From Segetibacter sp. (lineage in GTDB: Bacteria > Bacteroidota > Bacteroidia > Chitinophagales > Chitinophagaceae), in assembly GCF_025963695.1 (NCBI RefSeq), contig NZ_JAOQAH010000119.1, forward strand, positions 1 through 57,118: a stretch of 57,118 nt of DNA, in the 5' to 3' direction. The translations under genes were made by a program, and so were the position numbers. The notes below the pieces were generated by a model, which did no database searches, was not told the DNA's origin, and worked only from the letters and a program-made list of their open reading frames with translations. This document shows, piece after piece, positions 25,621 to 35,200 of the stretch. How positions within the stretch are numbered: position 1 is the stretch's first letter; each line of letters begins with the position of its first letter.

Positions 25621-25655
25621 CGGATTAGGAAGAGAGGTGCTCTCTTCCTAATCCG
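25621..25655. other. Perfect 16-bp inverted repeat with 3-nt loop
   Basis: Positions 25621-25636 and 25640-25655 are exact reverse complements with only GTG between. It lies 111 bp after the crtZ-like stop and 51 bp before the esterase start, both on the minus strand. No T-run follows directly on the minus strand, so it is not a classical terminator; it could block readthrough, stabilise the crtZ mRNA end or bind a regulator. Confidence 0.9.
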
Positions 25656-25765
25656 AAAAGTTAGTATAAACTTTCTATTCTTTAGACTTGGAATAGTATT
25701 ACAACAAAAACATAAAAGTAGCGGAGAAATTACCGTAAAGAAATGGGCAAGAAGTACAAGAAAGT

Positions 25766-26239
25766 CTAAGCAGAAACCTTACTCTTTGTGTCCCGGAAAA
25801 ACTTCATGGGCACCCACAACATACCAAAGCATTCACCCTCTTCCTTTTCCAAATGTTTGTGGTGCACCTTATGTGCGCGGCGAATAGCTTTAAAATAAGT
25901 ATGGTTGGTATTACGAAAATATTTGAACCGCTGGTGAATAAATATTTCGTGCACCAGGAAATAAGTGAAGCCGTATAACGTGATGCCTAGTCCGATAAAG
26001 AAAAGAAAACTATAGTTGTCCTCCATTCCAAAATATAAAGCAGTGATTCCCGGTAAAGCAAAAATTAAAAAAAAGAAATCGTTCCTTTCAAAGAAACCGT
26101 ACGAATCCTTTTTATGATGGTCTTTATGGAGTTTCCACAAAAGGCCGTGCATAATATATTTATGGGTAAACCATGCAACTGCTTCCATTGCTATAAAAGC
26201 TGCCAGTGTAATAAGTATGTTTTTAATGACCAACTCCAT
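25766..26239 (-). CDS. crtZ: Beta-carotene hydroxylase-like membrane di-iron enzyme
   Basis: This 157-residue protein belongs to the fatty-acid hydroxylase/sterol desaturase superfamily and matches the short carotenoid hydroxylase CrtZ. All eight-plus histidine ligands are visible: HX4H at 26/31, HX2HH at 38/41/42, HX4H at 97/102 and HX2HH at 123/126/127. Two to four membrane helices lie between them (LITLAAFIAMEAVAWF, FFFLIFALPGITALYF, FLFFIGLGITLYGFTYFL). CrtZ adds hydroxyl groups at C3 and C3' of beta-carotene to give zeaxanthin, using O2. The gene upstream on the same strand, 78 bp away, is a GT1 glycosyltransferase, so hydroxylated carotenoid may be glycosylated. No other carotenoid gene is in the window. 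Confidence 0.9.
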   Translation of the reverse strand: MELVIKNILITLAAFIAMEAVAWFTHKYIMHGLLWKLHKDHHKKDSYGFFERNDFFFLIFALPGITALYFGMEDNYSFLFFIGLGITLYGFTYFLVHEIFIHQRFKYFRNTNHTYFKAIRRAHKVHHKHLEKEEGECFGMLWVPMKFFRDTKSKVSA

Positions 26240-26317
26240 AATTGTCTATATTATTTAAACTTGCGCCATAATAATCATTATTGGTAAAGTTAATTGAAAT
26301 GGTAAAAGAACGTTTCT

Positions 26318-27616
26318 TCAAGCATTCCTCACCACCAACTCTTCCTCCTCACATCGGGTTCTTTCCTGCTCACCGTCTAACAATTTCTCCGCTGTTTTGT
26401 TTTTATAGAACTGCATGTTTAACAAATCTGCTATCGTTGTCTCAAATTGTGCGTTTGCTTCCAGTATTCTATTTTTAATAGCAGTGAACTCCTTGGCGTT
26501 TTTCTTTTCTATCCATTCCTCTATTACTGCAAAATAATCTGGGGCATTATGAATCTCATCAAGGCTCTTACCTAAATCCACCCTTTCTACACCATCCACG
26601 TTATATTCCTGCTCCACATGCGAGGTTTTACATAAAACAGGTATACCATGACTCAATGCCTGGTAAATGGTTCCGTTACCACCATGGCAAATAACAAGAT
26701 CAATAAAGTCAAATAGTCGTTTATTGTTAATAAACGAATACGAGAACACGTTCGTTCCGTTGATGATCTTTTCCATATCGCCGGCCGTCACAATATTGTA
26801 TTTTTTATATTCTTCGTTATTTAAGAAACTCACTTCGTTCCAGTTACCTGTACTTCCCATGCTTACGTACAAAGTCTTTCTGCCAGGTATCAGCTTTTCT
26901 ATTATATCAGCTGAGTCATTGGTTGCCTCATGAAATAGCGGGGGTACGATCAGATAATTTGAGGGCAAATTCTTTTGGGGAAACAAATCAGGAAGGTCAC
27001 ACACCAGGTTTGCATTGCCTTCCAACTCCTCCATATATGAACGCTTTGCAAATAGCTTTTCCCGTCTGCGTATCTTGTTAAAGGAACGGTGCATGTCCTC
27101 AAAAAATAACTGCTCGCCAATGTTAGTAAAATATTCAAGCAGGGAGGGTGGTAATAAATTAAACAGTTTGTAAAGCCGGTACTTTTTGGGCATTCGTCGC
27201 ACATAAGCATAATACTTGCTCATGTAGCCGTTGATGATTGAGAAGTAATAAACACCGGTTTTTTCAGCGGCCATTCGTAACGTTGGAGCCATGTCTCCTA
27301 AGACTGCTGCCGGTTGTAATTCGCGAAGCACTTTTACCTGGTCGTTGTATATAAAATTTAAATCGCTTTCATTCAGCCACGAGAAGTTGAATGATTGTAT
27401 ACACTTTTGCACCTTTTCAGCATTTAAAGCCGCACAATCAAAAGTTTCAAAACCTGCATCTTTAATATATGGATGAAACCTTGCCGAATAAACAAACCGA
27501 ATATCAAAATGCGGCATTAGATATTTACAAAGCTGCAGACACCTCAGGTAGTGCGCCATCACGTTGTATGGAAACACAAGTAACAGGGGTTTGGGGTAGC
27601 GCTGAACGTTCTGCAT
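26318..27616 (-). CDS. GT1-type glycosyltransferase (UDP-sugar; candidate carotenoid glycosyltransferase)
   Basis: The 432-residue protein has the GT-B two-domain layout of UGT/CrtX/MGT enzymes. The N-terminal acceptor domain starts LLLVFPYNVMAHYLRCLQLC, and the C-terminal donor domain has LYVSMGSTGNWNE and the sugar-nucleotide signature CHGGNGTIYQALSHGIPVLC with its His and Gly residues, followed by EQEYNVDGVERVDLGK. No membrane segment or signal is seen. Zeaxanthin glucosyltransferase CrtX belongs to this family and sits with crtZ in several species. Pairing with crtZ here makes a glycosylated xanthophyll the leading hypothesis, but GT1 enzymes use many acceptors, and CrtX identity is not proven by the motifs. 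Confidence 0.82.
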   Translation of the reverse strand: MQNVQRYPKPLLLVFPYNVMAHYLRCLQLCKYLMPHFDIRFVYSARFHPYIKDAGFETFDCAALNAEKVQKCIQSFNFSWLNESDLNFIYNDQVKVLRELQPAAVLGDMAPTLRMAAEKTGVYYFSIINGYMSKYYAYVRRMPKKYRLYKLFNLLPPSLLEYFTNIGEQLFFEDMHRSFNKIRRREKLFAKRSYMEELEGNANLVCDLPDLFPQKNLPSNYLIVPPLFHEATNDSADIIEKLIPGRKTLYVSMGSTGNWNEVSFLNNEEYKKYNIVTAGDMEKIINGTNVFSYSFINNKRLFDFIDLVICHGGNGTIYQALSHGIPVLCKTSHVEQEYNVDGVERVDLGKSLDEIHNAPDYFAVIEEWIEKKNAKEFTAIKNRILEANAQFETTIADLLNMQFYKNKTAEKLLDGEQERTRCEEEELVVRNA

Positions 27617-27714
27617 TATTCCTCTTTATATCACCATTAATTTTGTAACAAGGAAGTATAACAAATTATATGCTTAAAAGTTTGAATATTTGACTTCAAT
27701 AGATTTTTTGAAAT

Positions 27715-28146
27715 ATGAAGACACCCCTTTGCTTTACTGCCATTCTCTGCCTCGTTTCTATTGTTGCTGTGGGTCAAAACCGGATAGTGGCCGAGATTAG
27801 TAATTTTAAAAATGATAAAGGCGTGTGCAGGGCATGCCTCTTTAATAACCCTGCATCTTTTAAGGGCGAGAGTGGCGAGCCTTTTAAATGTATTGCTATA
27901 CCTGTCAAAAATCTTACTGCCAACGCAGTCTTTAATGTACCCGCTGGTACATATGCCCTGTTTATTTTTCACGACGCAAATAGCAATAATAAGATAGATA
28001 AAAATTTTATTGGCATTCCAAAGGAAGGTTACGGCGCTTCTAAAAATAAGCTGCCTTTTGCAGGCGCTCCTACATACGACGAAAACAAATTTTTGGTTGA
28101 GGATAGGGCTACCGTAAGACTCCAGGTGAAAATCAGAAATCTATAA
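27715..28146 (+). CDS. DUF2141 domain protein, secreted
   Basis: The 143-residue protein has a signal peptide (residues 1-20, ending AVGQ) and a single DUF2141 beta-sandwich: RIVAEISNFKNDKGVCRACLF, VPAGTYALFIFHDANSNNKID, IGIPKEGYGASKNK. This small periplasmic or exported family is widespread in Bacteroidota and cyanobacteria and has no firmly known role; some members lie near carotenoid genes, and here crtZ and its glycosyltransferase are the divergent neighbours. Function is not assigned. Confidence 0.87.
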   Translation: MKTPLCFTAILCLVSIVAVGQNRIVAEISNFKNDKGVCRACLFNNPASFKGESGEPFKCIAIPVKNLTANAVFNVPAGTYALFIFHDANSNNKIDKNFIGIPKEGYGASKNKLPFAGAPTYDENKFLVEDRATVRLQVKIRNL

Positions 28147-28221
28147 AATCGCCGCGAGTAATTTGCCCTCTGATTTCCGCCATTTTTTTTTGAAGCCAGC
28201 AGTAGCAAAAAAGTCGTCTTT

Positions 28222-28242
28222 CGTTGCGTCGCACACTTGTAC
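28222..28242 (-). repeat. Dispersed GTGCGACGCAAC repeat, copy between DUF2141 and GH16 genes
   Basis: On the minus strand it reads GTACAAGTGTGCGACGCAAC plus G, identical over 20 bases to the reference copy at 1423-1442. A T-rich stretch follows on the plus strand. Confidence 0.8.
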
Positions 28243-28302
28243 AATTGTTTTTTTATTTAGCTACAAAAAGAAATAAATACTTTAGTTCGTAAATAGAGAT
28301 TT

Positions 28303-29160
28303 ATGCAGGTTAAAACATTTCTGCTTGTTTTTATGCTTCCATGCTTGTTAGCCTTGACGGGATGCGTAACACAATCGCAGTTAGGAAAAACAGGTGAAAG
28401 AGATGGATATAAACTTGTATGGTTCGATGAGTTTAATCAACGGGGCGCACCCGATACAACCCGATGGCGATACGAAAAAGGGTTTACCCGCAACGAAGAA
28501 ATGCAATGGTACCAGGAACAAAATGTTATTTGCGAAAAAGGAATATTAATCATAGAAGGTCGTAAAGAATTAAAGCCTAATCCCAGGTACGAGGCGGGCA
28601 GCAATGACTGGAGAAGGAACCGCCGGAACATCGAATACACCTCATCAAGTATAAATACTTCAGGTAAGCATTCGTGGAAATATGGTCGTTTTATCATGAG
28701 AGGAAGAATAGACATTAGCGCCGGTCTTTGGCCTGCCTGGTGGACGCTGGGTGTTTCCGGACGTTGGCCTGCCAACGGTGAAATAGACATCATGGAATAT
28801 TACAGAAAAAAATTATTGGCCAACGTAGCCTGTATTGGTCCTGACAAAAAAGCAGAGTGGTATAGCAATACATTTTCAATCGACTCAGTTGGTGGCAATA
28901 AATGGGCTTCAAAGTTTCATACCTGGCGAATGGATTGGGACGAAAATGCAATAGCACTTTATTTGGATGACCAACTGTTAAACAAGGTGGAGCTAACTAA
29001 ACTTGTAAACAAAGATGGATCAGGAGTTAACCCGTTTAAACAACCACACTACATGCTGCTAAATTTAGCAATGGGCGGTATAAATGGCGGTGATTTAAGT
29101 AATACAAAATTTCCAAACAAGTTCGAGGTGGATTATGTTAGGGTTTACCAAAAACAGTGA
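28303..29160 (+). CDS. GH16 family endo-beta-glucanase, lipoprotein
   Basis: The 285-residue protein starts with a lipoprotein signal (LLVFMLPCLLALTGC, acylated Cys about residue 21). The GH16 jelly-roll shows YKLVWFDEFNQRGAPDTTRW near the N-terminus, WPAWWTLG, and the catalytic motif E160-I-D162-I-M-E165, in which E160 is the nucleophile and E165 the acid/base. The insertion of Met in EIDIME is the laminarinase/beta-1,3-glucanase form. Such enzymes cut beta-1,3- or mixed-linked glucans at the cell surface. The GH13 gene follows after 43 bp on the same strand, so the two likely form a glucan-degrading unit. Confidence 0.92.
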   Translation: MQVKTFLLVFMLPCLLALTGCVTQSQLGKTGERDGYKLVWFDEFNQRGAPDTTRWRYEKGFTRNEEMQWYQEQNVICEKGILIIEGRKELKPNPRYEAGSNDWRRNRRNIEYTSSSINTSGKHSWKYGRFIMRGRIDISAGLWPAWWTLGVSGRWPANGEIDIMEYYRKKLLANVACIGPDKKAEWYSNTFSIDSVGGNKWASKFHTWRMDWDENAIALYLDDQLLNKVELTKLVNKDGSGVNPFKQPHYMLLNLAMGGINGGDLSNTKFPNKFEVDYVRVYQKQ

Positions 29161-29203
29161 AAAGTCTTATTTTCAAGAGCATCGATAAAATCAGTCAAAC
29201 TAA

Positions 29204-31033
29204 ATGTCACCAAATAAAAGAATATACCTCGCAGCTATTATTGCTCCTGTTTTTTTGTTTTCAATAAATGGTATATCTCAAAAATCAACTTCCCGTAAAA
29301 TGATTTCAGACAATACGACCGAAGAAGTAATAACCGATAACAAGCTTGTCATTTATCAAATGTTGGTAAGGCTGTTTGGAAATAAAAACGCCACAAATAA
29401 GTTTTACGGTTCTAAAGAAGAAAACGGAGTTGGAAAGTTTAATGACATTGACGACAAAGCGCTTGATGAGCTCAAAAAGCTTGGCGCTTCTCATATCTGG
29501 TACACCGGCGTTATTGAACATGCTACCATGACCGATTACACTGCCTTCGGTATTAGGTACGATGACCCTGATATAGTAAAAGGCCGGGCCGGCTCTCCGT
29601 ATGCAGTAAAAGATTATTACGATGTTGATCCCGATTTGGCGGTCGATGTAAAAAACAGGATGTTCGAATACGAGGCATTAATTAAACGAACACATGCACA
29701 TGGGTTGAAAGTTATAATGGACTTTGTTCCTAATCACGTTGCCCGCACCTACAACTCCGATGCAAGACCTGCCGGGGTAAAAGATTTTGGCGAAGACGAT
29801 GATAAGACAAAACCGTTTTTCCCTACGAACGATTTCTATTACATCGCCCCGCAACATCTTATAGTACCGGAGGGTGTAGATGCAGGCGGACTAAATTTTC
29901 GCCATCCGATGAAAGACGGCAAATTTGATGAAAACCCTGCTAAAGCAACAGGCAACGATGTATTTTCTCCAAAACCTTCTATCAACGACTGGTACGAAAC
30001 AATTAAGCTCAATTATGGCGTAGACTACCAGGGTGGTAAGAAAACTTATTTCAATCCTGTGGCACCGGTCTGGATTAAAATGAGAGATATACTGGCTTTT
30101 TGGGCAAAGAAAAATATCGACGGATTTAGGTGTGATGTAGCCGAAATGGTTCCGGTAGAGTTTTGGAATTGGGTTGTTCCGCAGGTTAAAAAAATAAATC
30201 CAAAAATTGTTTTTATCGGCGAAGCATATAATCCCGCTCAATTCAAGAACTACTTTACTGCCGGTAAATTTGATTTTCTGTACGACAAGGTGGGTTTGTA
30301 CGACGCACTCAAAAGGTTAATTAAGGATGAACCAAATGCAGATGTAAAGGACATAACACATGTTTGGAAAGAGGAAAGCCGCGGCTTCTCATCTCAAATG
30401 CTTCGCTTTCTTGAAAACCACGACGAAGAACGAATTGCATCAGACGGGTTTGCTAAAGATGCACGTTATGCAAAGCCGGCAATGGTAGTGTCAGCAACAC
30501 TGGGAAGCGGTCCGGTAATGATTTATTCCGGACAGGAAGTAGGAGAGCCGGGTAGGGGAAAGGCGGGTTTTGCAGGCGAAAATAATCGCACTACTATATT
30601 CGACTACTGGGGTGTACCAAATCACCAGAAGTGGATGAATGATGGAAAATTTGATGGGGCGGGGCTAACAGACGAGCAAAAGGAGATTCGCCGTTTTTAT
30701 TCCCAACTCCTCAATGTTTCTGCTACCACCAATGCCATTCGTTCCGGCAATTTTTATGAGTTACCACAGCCCGGTTTTAGCAATAAAAATTATGCTTATA
30801 TACGTTATACATCAACTCAACGCGTGCTGGTTGTCGCAAATTTCGATAGAAATAAAGCAATTGAAACAAAAATTGTCCTACCGCATGGGCTAACAAAAAT
30901 ATTACAGCTTAGAAGCAACCAACCCTACACCCTCACTAACTTAACAACCCATAAGGTCTACCATGTAAAAAATATCGATGATGGAATTGAGATTAAAGTG
31001 CCCCCTTCTGAAGCTGTTATCCTAAAGTTTTAG
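29204..31033 (+). CDS. GH13 alpha-amylase family protein, exported
   Basis: The 609-residue product has an N-terminal signal-like segment (LAAIIAPVFLFSINGISQ). The four GH13 motifs are present: VIMDFVPNHV near residue 170, GFRCDVAEMV with nucleophile D311, FIGEAYNP with acid/base E340 and FLENHDEER with transition-state D407. A C-terminal beta-sandwich domain C follows (VLVVANFDRNKAIETKIVLP). Substrates of the family are alpha-1,4 glucans such as starch or glycogen. It sits after the GH16 gene and could act with the sugar transporter and glycogen genes at the start of the window. There is no lipobox, so it may be periplasmic or released. Confidence 0.92.
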   Translation: MSPNKRIYLAAIIAPVFLFSINGISQKSTSRKMISDNTTEEVITDNKLVIYQMLVRLFGNKNATNKFYGSKEENGVGKFNDIDDKALDELKKLGASHIWYTGVIEHATMTDYTAFGIRYDDPDIVKGRAGSPYAVKDYYDVDPDLAVDVKNRMFEYEALIKRTHAHGLKVIMDFVPNHVARTYNSDARPAGVKDFGEDDDKTKPFFPTNDFYYIAPQHLIVPEGVDAGGLNFRHPMKDGKFDENPAKATGNDVFSPKPSINDWYETIKLNYGVDYQGGKKTYFNPVAPVWIKMRDILAFWAKKNIDGFRCDVAEMVPVEFWNWVVPQVKKINPKIVFIGEAYNPAQFKNYFTAGKFDFLYDKVGLYDALKRLIKDEPNADVKDITHVWKEESRGFSSQMLRFLENHDEERIASDGFAKDARYAKPAMVVSATLGSGPVMIYSGQEVGEPGRGKAGFAGENNRTTIFDYWGVPNHQKWMNDGKFDGAGLTDEQKEIRRFYSQLLNVSATTNAIRSGNFYELPQPGFSNKNYAYIRYTSTQRVLVVANFDRNKAIETKIVLPHGLTKILQLRSNQPYTLTNLTTHKVYHVKNIDDGIEIKVPPSEAVILKF

Positions 31034-31100
31034 TCTAAGCAAAATTTTGTTCATTGCTTTCAATGTTTTTGAACGAGCTAATGCCCATAATCCAGCTTTT

Positions 31101-31120
31101 GTTGTGTCACTCCCTTGTAC
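31101..31120 (-). repeat. Dispersed repeat, GTGACACAAC variant, left end
   Basis: The minus strand reads GTACAAGGGAGTGACACAAC. It shares GTACAAG and the modified palindrome core with the other copies. Confidence 0.6.
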
Positions 31121-31228
31121 TTTGTTATCAATACTCATCGCGCACAGCTGATATTTGCTCATTGAGCGCGAACCGCTTAAGAAAGGCGGGTATTTGAAAC
31201 GAACGTACAACGGCCAGAGGCTCCGGTA

Positions 31229-31249
31229 GTACAAGTATTGGGAGCGAAC
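31229..31249 (+). repeat. Dispersed repeat, GTACAAGTATTGGGAGCGAAC variant, right end
   Basis: GTACAAGT is shared with the main family; the following TTGGGAGC is shared with the copy at 56840-56857, so these two form a subtype. Confidence 0.5.
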
Positions 31250-31331
31250 TCGTAAAAAAGTTTCAACAAACTTGTGTTTTTGGTTTGTTCAACTCGTGTA
31301 TAACCTAAATTGCATCACCAAAGTGATAAGA

Positions 31332-31799
31332 ATGAAAAAAATATGGAGTTTGCTGGTTGTCGTAGTAATTACAATAGTAGGTTGCAGCAAAAAAGAGGAA
31401 GCTTGCCCGTCCGTAAATGTTTCTGCTCCTGCTACAGAAGTAGCTACACTGAAAGCCTACCTCGATGCAAATAACATTAGTGCAACTGCTGATCCAAGAG
31501 GGTTTTTCTATACTATCACAACACCTGGGTCTGCTGCCAGGCCAACAGTATGTCAAACCGTGCAAGTAGCATATGTAGGTAAGTTTACTAACGGACAAAC
31601 CTTTGATAGCAGTCCGAGTGCTGTCTTCTCTCTATCTGACCTTATCACTGGCTGGCAGGAGGGGATACCTCTTATCGGTACCGGTGGTAGTATCACTTTA
31701 TATCTGCCCCCTTCTCTTGCCTATGGCAGCGGGGCTAGAGACGGTATACCTGCAAACTCTAATTTGATTTTTACAATTGATCTGAAAGCTTTCAGGTAG
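31332..31799 (+). CDS. FKBP-type peptidyl-prolyl cis-trans isomerase, lipoprotein
   Basis: I start at the ATG at 31332, which gives a lipoprotein signal MKKIWSLLVVVVITIVGC with Cys18; the longer frame from 31272 would add 20 unlikely residues. The 155-residue product ends in one FKBP domain: VQVAYVGKFTNGQTFDSS, LITGWQEGIPLIGTGGSITL and LPPSLAYGSGARDGIPANSN, which contain most of the usual proline-binding pocket. Exported FKBPs assist folding of outer membrane and secreted proteins. It may help folding of the exported hydrolases upstream or the giant surface protein downstream, but there is no direct link other than position. Confidence 0.9.
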   Translation: MKKIWSLLVVVVITIVGCSKKEEACPSVNVSAPATEVATLKAYLDANNISATADPRGFFYTITTPGSAARPTVCQTVQVAYVGKFTNGQTFDSSPSAVFSLSDLITGWQEGIPLIGTGGSITLYLPPSLAYGSGARDGIPANSNLIFTIDLKAFR

Positions 31800-32267
31800 T
31801 TCAGGCATAGCCTTGTTTAATGGCAAATATTTCCTCCAAAATATTTCGCCCTCTACATACTATTACAGAACAGTGGCCGGCAACAGAGGCCGAACTTAAG
31901 TTTTACCTGCTTTTCATTACAACAATGTTTGGTCAACTCACTTTCTTTCGTATTCATAAAGGGGTTCAATTCTAGCTACTAATTAAACGATTTGAACCTT
32001 TAGAAGACGCAAAAACTCCTTTAAAATCTTTCCTGCTTTTTATTTTTCCCCGCGCACTAAGCCCCGGGAAGCCGAATGCATTATTAGTATTTATTAAATA
32101 CATAGGAGGCTATAAGAAAAGCTCTTTTACGGCATCGGGTCCAACCTCAACTGAGAAAAACGGGGGTAATAATTCTATCTGCGACGTAAATAAACAATAT
32201 TCCCTTTCTTAATAACGTTTCTACAAAAACTCAGTTTTTCCAAAAACTGGAAATATCCTTTTGAATC
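31800..32267. other. Leader region of the giant adhesin gene
   Basis: 468 bp without a gene. A perfect 8-bp hairpin (CAGTTTTT at 32232-32239, AAAAACTG at 32242-32249, 2-nt loop) lies 18 bp before the adhesin ATG. The rest is AT-rich with no repeat copy that I can see; it must hold the adhesin promoter. Confidence 0.5.
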
Positions 32268-35200
32268 ATGAGAAACGTCTGTAGAACACTTCTGCCAAAC
32301 AAGCTCCTATGCTCCCCCGAAGCTAAAAGCTACTTCTTCAATCCTTCTATATCATCTGCAATAAAGTCTTTCTCAAAAGGAAATACAGCCGTACAATATT
32401 TCGTAAAAACAGCTTTTGCTAAAAAAAAATCTTGTTTTAAAGCCTTTTTTTTAATTGCCGTCATTGTTGGTTTTGTCATTTCCAATGCATCGGCACAACA
32501 ATTAGGTAATTACCCTTTTACAGGGCTACTTCTAGCTAGTTGCCCTAATAATAATAACACAGCAAGCGGACAGGTTGCTAATGTAAGTTTTGGCAATTTT
32601 ACAAACGCCGGAGGTACTTGCGTTGCCTCGCTGTCGGAGTTTGTAAATAAAGATTTAAATATAACAGCGAGTATATCGTTAGCTGACTACAACCAGTTTT
32701 CAGTAACAGCAAACAGTGGTTACCTTCTGAGGTTATCATCCCTGTCATTTACTCATCAAACAAGTGCAGACCCAGGCGGCGGCGTATTATCACAATGGGT
32801 ATTACGGTCGAGTGTCGACAATTATGCAACTAATATAAGTTCGGGTAACACTGTAAAGGATGCAGCTACCGTTAGTAATATCAGTCTTCCTGCCGGTGTT
32901 TTTACAAATATTAGCAACGTCACTTTTCGTTTGTATGTCTTTACTATAGATAAAAAAGGTACAACGTGGATGAATGATAATGTGTCTGTAAGCGGATTGG
33001 TAGTTAAAATTCCTTCAAACCCTGCCAATCCTACATCAAACTCTCCTCAGTGTGCTAATCCCGGAGTAACCTTAACCCGGACTGGAGTACCTACAGGCAA
33101 CGAAGTTTGGTATTGGCAGGCTACTGCGACCGGCACCAGCACTGCTAAACCTGAGCCCACCTGTACGGTTACGAGCTCAGGTACTTATTACATTCGTGCT
33201 TTAGATACAGTCTACAATATTTGGAGCACAGGTGCCGGTAGCAGGACAGTAACGATTACGCCGAATGTCGGCCCGCCTGTTTTCGGTGTAGGTGCCACTT
33301 CAACACGTTGTGAAGGAATTGGTACACTTAGTTATCCTGCTACAGCTGCCAATAGTACCGGCATCACTTATAGTTTGGACGCTACAAGTACCACAGGAGG
33401 AAATGTGATAAACGCAGTTACGGGAGATGTGACTTTTTCAGCTACCTGGTTTGGTCCATCTGTCATTACCGCAACGGCCAATGGTTGTAGTGGGCCAACA
33501 ACAGCCACGTATACTGTTACTACCATAGCACCGGTAACAGTGCCGGTGTTTGTAAAAGGAGCGGGTTCTACCATTTGCCAGGCATCGGGGGCTGTTACTT
33601 ATGTAGCTTCTGCATCCAATACCACCGGTATAACTTACAGCCTCGACGGGCCAAGTGTTACGGGTGGCAACAGCATTAATGCATCTACAGGTGTTGTAAC
33701 ATATGCAGCAGGTTGGAGTGGAACTTCAACGATTACAGCAAGTGCTGCAGGATGTAGCGGACCTCAAACCTCTACACATACAGTTACGATAACGCCAACG
33801 GTAGGTACGCCTGTATTTTCAGCGGGAGTAAGTTCTACCCGTTGTATTGGAGCTGAAATAATTACGTACAGTGCCTCTGCCGGCACCAATACCGGAATTA
33901 CCTATAGCCTTGACTCTGCCAGTATTAGTAGCGGCAACTCTATTAATGCAGCTACGGGCGAAGTAACATTTACGGCTAGCTGGGTTGGTTCGACAATCAT
34001 CACTGCAACTGCAACCGGTTGTAATGGTCCGAAAGCGTCTACGCATACGGTCACTACTAATGGAATTGTTACGGTTCCGGTTTTTGCATTGGGAGGAACT
34101 TCAACTCGTTGCCAGGGAGCAGGAACAACCACTTATACGTCATCAGCCAATTATACAACCGGTGTTACTTATATATTGGACGATGCAAGTCTTGCGGCAG
34201 GTAATACCATTGTAGCTTCTACGGGTGCAGTAACTTATGCTGCATCATGGATTGGGACTTCAGTTGTTACTGCAACAGCCGCAGGTTGTAATGGACCTAC
34301 AACAGCCAGTCATACTGTTACGATCACCCCAACTGTAGGTGTGCCTGTATTTGATACTGGGTCTACATTAGTACGTTGCCAGGGAGCAGGCGTAGTAATG
34401 TATAATGCAACGGCCACCAATACTACGGGTATCACTTATACCTTAGATGCAGCCAGCACAACAGGCGGCAACAGTATTAATGCTTCCACGGGAGAGGTTA
34501 CCTACGCCGCAGGCTGGAGTGGAACATCAACCATTACGGCAAGTGCAGCAGGTTGTAACGGACCAAAGACAGCTACACACACAGTAACAATTACGCCGAC
34601 AGTTGGTACACCTGTATTTGCCATGGGAGCAACGTCAAGCCGCTGCCAGGCCGGAAGTTCAGTTACCTATACATCATCGGCTACCAATAACACAGGTATC
34701 ACTTATAGTTTAGATGCTGCCAGTACAGCGGCAGGTAATACGATAGATACTGCAACGGGTACAGTTACTTATGATGCAGCCTGGTTGGGTACCTCAACAA
34801 TCACAGCTACAGCAACAGGTTGTAACGGACCATCAAGCTCCAGTCATACAGTTACGACCAATGCCCCTGTAACAGTGCCGGTGTTCACAATAGGAGCGGG
34901 TTCTACCATTTGCCAGGCATCAGGAGCTGTTACTTATGTAGCTTCTGCATCCAATACCACCGGTATAACTTACAGCCTCGACGGGGCAAGTGTTACGGGT
35001 GGCAACAGCATTAATGCATCTACAGGTGTTGTAACATATGCAGCAGGTTGGAGTGGAACTTCAACGATTACAGCAAGTGCTGCAGGATGTTATGGACCTC
35101 AAACCTCTACACATACAGTTACGATAACGCCAACGGTAGGTACACCTGTATTTGCAAAGGGAGCAACATCAACCATATGCCAGGCTTCGGGGATTATAAA

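Larger units (their letters stand above)
31034..31331. other. Intergenic stretch with an inverted pair of dispersed repeats
   Basis: Between the GH13 and FKBP genes lie two inward-outward copies: GTTGTGTCACTCCCTTGTAC (31101-31120) and GTACAAGTATTGGGAGCGAA (31229-31248). The 149-bp block they bound has no coding frame of note. Confidence 0.55.

Noticed and set aside
25570..25887. 105-codon plus-strand frame overlapping the crtZ end
   Set aside because: It runs through the perfect hairpin and over a gene with clear His motifs on the other strand.
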